NCBI GenBank assembly: GCA_903828515.1
Contig: CAIKMD010000006.1
Location: forward strand, 186,001 to 250,000
Length of the DNA: 64,000 nucleotides
Reading direction: 5' to 3'
Source: an uncultured Rhodospirillales bacterium
GTDB lineage: Bacteria; Pseudomonadota; Alphaproteobacteria; ATCC43930; CGMCC-115725
The position numbers were made by a program, and so were the translations under genes. This document shows, in pieces, positions 61,535 through 64,000 of this stretch. How positions within the stretch are numbered: position 1 is the first letter of the stretch; each line of letters begins with the position of its first letter. The notes under the pieces are model-generated. The model did no database searches, was not told where the DNA came from, and worked only from the letters and a program-made list of their open reading frames with translations.

Positions 61535-61597
61535 CCGCGGAGACACGGAGAACACGGAGAAAATTTCTTCTCTGTGCCCTCCGTGCCGCCGTGGTGA
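61535..61597. repeat. CACGGAG-type inverted intergenic repeat
   Basis: Between convergent genes, CACGGAGAACACGGAGAA (about 61543-61562) is matched by TTCTCTGTG-CCC-TCCGTG (about 61568-61585), with outer CCGCGG/CCGTGG bases. This is a dispersed bacterial intergenic repeat type that can fold as a long hairpin and may terminate transcription both ways. Confidence 0.65.
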
Positions 61598-61608
61598 ATT
61601 CGTTCTTG

Positions 61609-62373
61609 TTACCGCTTCTGGAATTTGATGACGTAGATGTCGATCGGGATCTTCGGATTGAAGACCGGGAAATCATGCGTGTCCTGCGCGTTGCGCAGGA
61701 AATTTCCCTCGTCGACCAGTTTGAACCCCGCGGCTTCGATTTCCTGCTTCTCGATGGCTTCGTCGAGACGGTGGAAGCTCTTGCCGGTGGTGACCGGCGC
61801 GCCGGGGGCGGCCGCGTAATCGGCGACGACCAGATAGCCGCCGGGCCTCAATGCGTCGAACATCGCCTTGTTCATCTTGGCGCGGTCGACCGTCATATAG
61901 GTCGTGTCGTGATAGCCGAAGAAGAAGGTGATGAGGTCGAGCGCGGGGGCGCCGGGCGGCAGCGGCGCGTCGAACGGGCGCGGATCGGGAATGACGTTCT
62001 TCATCGCCGCATGGTCCATCCGCGCCTTGTAGGCGTCGGTCACGCGGGGCGGTGCGTCGGGCGGATTCTGTCCGAAGACGACGCCGCCCGGTGCCGCGCC
62101 GCGCGCCATGATCTCGGTGCTGTAACCGGCGCCGGCCGCCATATCGAGCACGCGCCAGCCCGGCTGCACGCCGGTGAAGGCGAGGAGTTTGACCGGTTCG
62201 CGGCGATCGTCGTTCTTGCGATCGGTATCGGTGCGATCGGGCGCATTGATGATCGCGGCGTAATTGATGGCCGTCGCTGGCGTGCCGGCGGTGGTGGTGC
62301 CGGAGGTCGTGCAGGCGCCGAGCAGTGCAACGAGCGCGACGGCACCGAAAGCGGCGCGGGCGAATCCTCTCAT
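61609..62373 (-). CDS. Class I SAM methyltransferase-like lipoprotein
   Basis: The ATG at 62373 gives 254 residues; a much longer open frame to 63543 is antisense to nothing but overlaps the dioxygenase gene and is not coding. The N terminus has a hydrophobic stretch and lipobox LLGAC, so the protein is probably exported and lipid-anchored. The rest resembles a Rossmann methyltransferase: VLDMAAGAGYSTEIMARG as the SAM loop and DLITFFFGYHD. SAM is not expected in the periplasm, so the function is unclear. Such exported methyltransferase-like proteins are known from many proteobacterial genomes. Confidence 0.85.
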   Translation of the reverse strand: MRGFARAAFGAVALVALLGACTTSGTTTAGTPATAINYAAIINAPDRTDTDRKNDDRREPVKLLAFTGVQPGWRVLDMAAGAGYSTEIMARGAAPGGVVFGQNPPDAPPRVTDAYKARMDHAAMKNVIPDPRPFDAPLPPGAPALDLITFFFGYHDTTYMTVDRAKMNKAMFDALRPGGYLVVADYAAAPGAPVTTGKSFHRLDEAIEKQEIEAAGFKLVDEGNFLRNAQDTHDFPVFNPKIPIDIYVIKFQKR

Positions 62374-62510
62374 GTCGTCGTCCTTTTTTTCTGGTGTGGG
62401 CCTTGTCGAGCGGGGGCGATCTTGGCGCGGGCCCCGCGTCGCCCGCAACGACTTTCGGCTACACGATTGCGTGTTGGTTTGCTTAAGGATTGAAGCCTGA
62501 TCCTTGCGGC

Positions 62511-63515
62511 TCAGGCTTCGGGGCCACGCCACGCAACAAACCCCATCGCGTTGCCGGTTCCGGCGATCGAGCGATAGCAGGGCACGTAATCGACGATATC
62601 GACCGGATAACCCAACTCGGCCATCGCACCCGCCACCGGAATCCAGTTTTTGATTTCCGACGTGCCGGACTGAAAGATCGGCTCGCCGAGTGCGGCTAGT
62701 TGATCGATGCTCCGTGTCTTCATCGCGTCGAGGAAGGCGTTGTCGACCGACTCGTCGATGACGAAATGACTCAACCCGCCCGAACCGATCAAGGCCACTT
62801 TGGCGTCGCTGTCCCACGAGGCAATGGCGCGGGCCAACGCCTTGCCGAAATCGTAGCAGCGCCGGATCGTCGGCTGATTGGGCGCGTAATAGGTATTGAT
62901 CGCGAGCGGGACGTTCGGCACCACCCGGTCCTTCATGATCTGGCGATAGACGAAGCCGTAGGCGTGCGGGGTTTCGTCTTTGGGCATCTGCGTCATCGAG
63001 GCGACGTCGAAACCGTCGGCGGTCAGGCTCTGGGTAATGCGCAGCCCCAACCCCGGCACACCCTCGTGATGCGCGCCGCCCGGCGGGATGTGGCCGGGGA
63101 TGGCGATGGCGACGCCCGGCGCTGCCCTGGCGATCCGCTCGGGGATCCAGGGATTGTTGTTGATGGTGGTGCCGCGAAAGACGCTGAAGGCGGGGACGGT
63201 CGATTCGTCGAACATTTCCATGTGATCGTTGCCGACGATCACCGCGACGTCCGGCTTGGCCTCGGCCCAGATCGCGGCGAGCCGGTCGAGCGCCGCGCGG
63301 CAGGCGGCGCTGCGCCGCCGCCAGGTTTCCATATCGATCTCGCGCTCGAAATGCCCGTCCTTGCGCGCCTCGGCGAGCGCGTCGAAGCTCCAGGTTCGGC
63401 CTTTGTAGTGATGCATGATGCCGCGATCGAAGATCGCGCGCTGGCCCCATTGCTCGGGCGGCGTCGACAGCATGGGACCATGCGAGGTCCCCATTCCGAG
63501 CACGATCTTCGCCAT
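62511..63515 (-). CDS. LigB-type (class III) extradiol ring-cleavage dioxygenase
   Basis: This 334-residue protein has the full LigB active-site set: H12 (GTSHGP), the NDH motif (VGNDHMEMF), the catalytic His in GSGGLSHF, and Glu in SGTSEIKNW. It should open a catechol-type ring using Fe(II) and O2. No LigA-like gene is beside it, so it may be a single-chain type such as methylgallate or related dioxygenases. It is divergent from a Rieske oxygenase gene at 63671, a logical pair for hydroxylation followed by cleavage. Confidence 0.9.
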   Translation of the reverse strand: MAKIVLGMGTSHGPMLSTPPEQWGQRAIFDRGIMHHYKGRTWSFDALAEARKDGHFEREIDMETWRRRSAACRAALDRLAAIWAEAKPDVAVIVGNDHMEMFDESTVPAFSVFRGTTINNNPWIPERIARAAPGVAIAIPGHIPPGGAHHEGVPGLGLRITQSLTADGFDVASMTQMPKDETPHAYGFVYRQIMKDRVVPNVPLAINTYYAPNQPTIRRCYDFGKALARAIASWDSDAKVALIGSGGLSHFVIDESVDNAFLDAMKTRSIDQLAALGEPIFQSGTSEIKNWIPVAGAMAELGYPVDIVDYVPCYRSIAGTGNAMGFVAWRGPEA

Positions 63516-63593
63516 GGCTGGTCCTTTCCGTCGGCCGGATCATAGCGCGACAGCGTGCTCCCGCGCGATTGCCTTGTCGCGCGGCGACGAACG

Positions 63594-63607
63594 CCTTAAA
63601 AATAAGG
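63594..63607. promoter_or_regulatory. Palindrome CCTTA-N4-TAAGG in a divergent promoter region
   Basis: A perfect 5-bp-arm inverted repeat with an AAAA spacer, between the divergent dioxygenase and Rieske genes, 64 bp before the Rieske ATG. Possible operator. Confidence 0.35.
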
Positions 63608-63670
63608 GGTAAAGCAAGGACGCCGGAATTTTCGATCGCCGCCGGGCGTCAGAGGAAACGAGGTCATCCG

Positions 63671-64000
63671 ATGTTGAAACCCGAAGACAACGAACGCCTG
63701 TGCCGGGTCGGTCCCGGAACGCCGGGCGGCGACATGATGCGCCGTTATTGGCAGCCGGCGGCGCTCGCCGTCGAAGTGCCGGTCAAGGACGGCGCGCCGG
63801 TGCGCGTGCGCATCCTCGGCGAGGACCTGATCGCCTTTCGCGACAGCAACGGCCGCGTCGGCCTGGTCGATGCGTTCTGTCCGCATCGCCGCGCGCCGAT
63901 GTTCTTTGCCCGCAACGAGGAATGCGGTCTGCGCTGCGTCTATCACGGCTGGAAATTCGATGCTGACGGCAAATGCGTCGACATGCCGTCGGAGCCGGCG
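63671..64000 (+). CDS. Rieske non-heme iron oxygenase alpha subunit, 5' part
   Basis: The ATG at 63671 follows a GAGG site by 8 bases; 110 codons are present and the frame is open at the window edge. The Rieske ligands C70-P-H72 and C89-V-Y-H92 (CVYHGWKF) are in the same positions as in the protein encoded at 46193-47434, and the start MLKPEDNERL parallels MLSREDNEKL, so the two are paralogues of the phthalate dioxygenase-like group. The catalytic iron domain lies beyond the window. Confidence 0.92.
   Translation, partial: MLKPEDNERLCRVGPGTPGGDMMRRYWQPAALAVEVPVKDGAPVRVRILGEDLIAFRDSNGRVGLVDAFCPHRRAPMFFARNEECGLRCVYHGWKFDADGKCVDMPSEPA

Noticed and set aside
62374-63543. Upstream extension of the methyltransferase-like lipoprotein frame
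   Set aside because: It overlaps the extradiol dioxygenase gene in another frame on the same strand, and the lipoprotein signal places the start at 62373.

Overview
The window is GC-rich, densely packed bacterial chromosome. The gene content suggests a soil or aquatic alphaproteobacterium of the Hyphomicrobiales/Rhodospirillales type: many TRAP and NMT1-type ABC solute receptors, CoxL-like molybdenum hydroxylases, LigAB-type ring-cleavage proteins, and a GTTC-N7-GTTC motif that matches the SOS box of alphaproteobacteria. The taxonomic placement is inference. I see no rRNA, tRNA, CRISPR array, transposase or replication origin. No stretch longer than about 300 bases lacks a gene.

Layout. 1-5.4 kb: the end of an NMT1-type receptor, a TRAP transporter operon (minus strand), an ACMSD-type amidohydrolase and two small membrane-anchored proteins. 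5.4-12.3 kb: a signal-less NMT1-like protein, two flavin hydroxylases, an aromatic-acid MFS symporter, a TrmH-type RNA methyltransferase and a fosmidomycin-resistance-like MFS exporter. 12.3-20.8 kb: a six-gene minus-strand catabolic operon (fused TRAP permease, LLM flavin monooxygenase, CoxL-like hydroxylase, TRAP receptor, VOC protein, PheA/TfdB-type hydroxylase). 20.9-25.7 kb: another TRAP receptor, a class II aldolase, a Tim44-like membrane protein, an ABC receptor and a LysR regulator. 25.9-34.5 kb: a plus-strand supercluster with LigA-like and LigB-like proteins, a complete NitT/TauT-type ABC transporter, a gamma-glutamyltransferase-like protein, an amidohydrolase, a HbpS/GlcG protein, RidA, a DUF2848 protein and a cupin. 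34.6-36.8 kb: a toxin/immunity island. 36.8-50.1 kb: two NMT1-type receptors, hydantoinase A and B, an isochorismatase-like hydrolase, a second CoxL-like protein, a Rieske oxygenase and two tandem MFS paralogues. 50.3-54.1 kb: VOC, two GST-type proteins, a lipoprotein and a Phd/VapC pair. 54.3-64 kb: aldolase plus FAH hydrolase with an iron-type ABC transporter, a Rieske-flavodoxin fusion gene broken by an 8-bp duplication, a methyltransferase-like lipoprotein, a class III extradiol dioxygenase and the start of another Rieske oxygenase.

Together the genes form an accessory catabolic region: receptors and permeases bring in aromatic or heterocyclic acids, Rieske, flavin and molybdenum enzymes hydroxylate them, LigB-type enzymes open rings, and amidohydrolases, FAH and aldolases process the fragments. 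No substrate can be fixed from sequence alone.

The most unusual items are: (1) a REase-fold toxin with two tandem putative immunity genes, whose promoter carries an SOS-type motif between the -35 and -10 elements; (2) a LigB-like protein that keeps its metal ligands but has Val where the catalytic His is expected, with its LigA-like partner separated from it by a transporter gene; (3) two matching palindromes (ATARG-N5-CYTAT) that may be sites of the adjacent LysR protein; (4) an 8-bp tandem duplication that splits a Rieske-flavodoxin fusion; and (5) a probable CTG start codon in one of two duplicated MFS genes.
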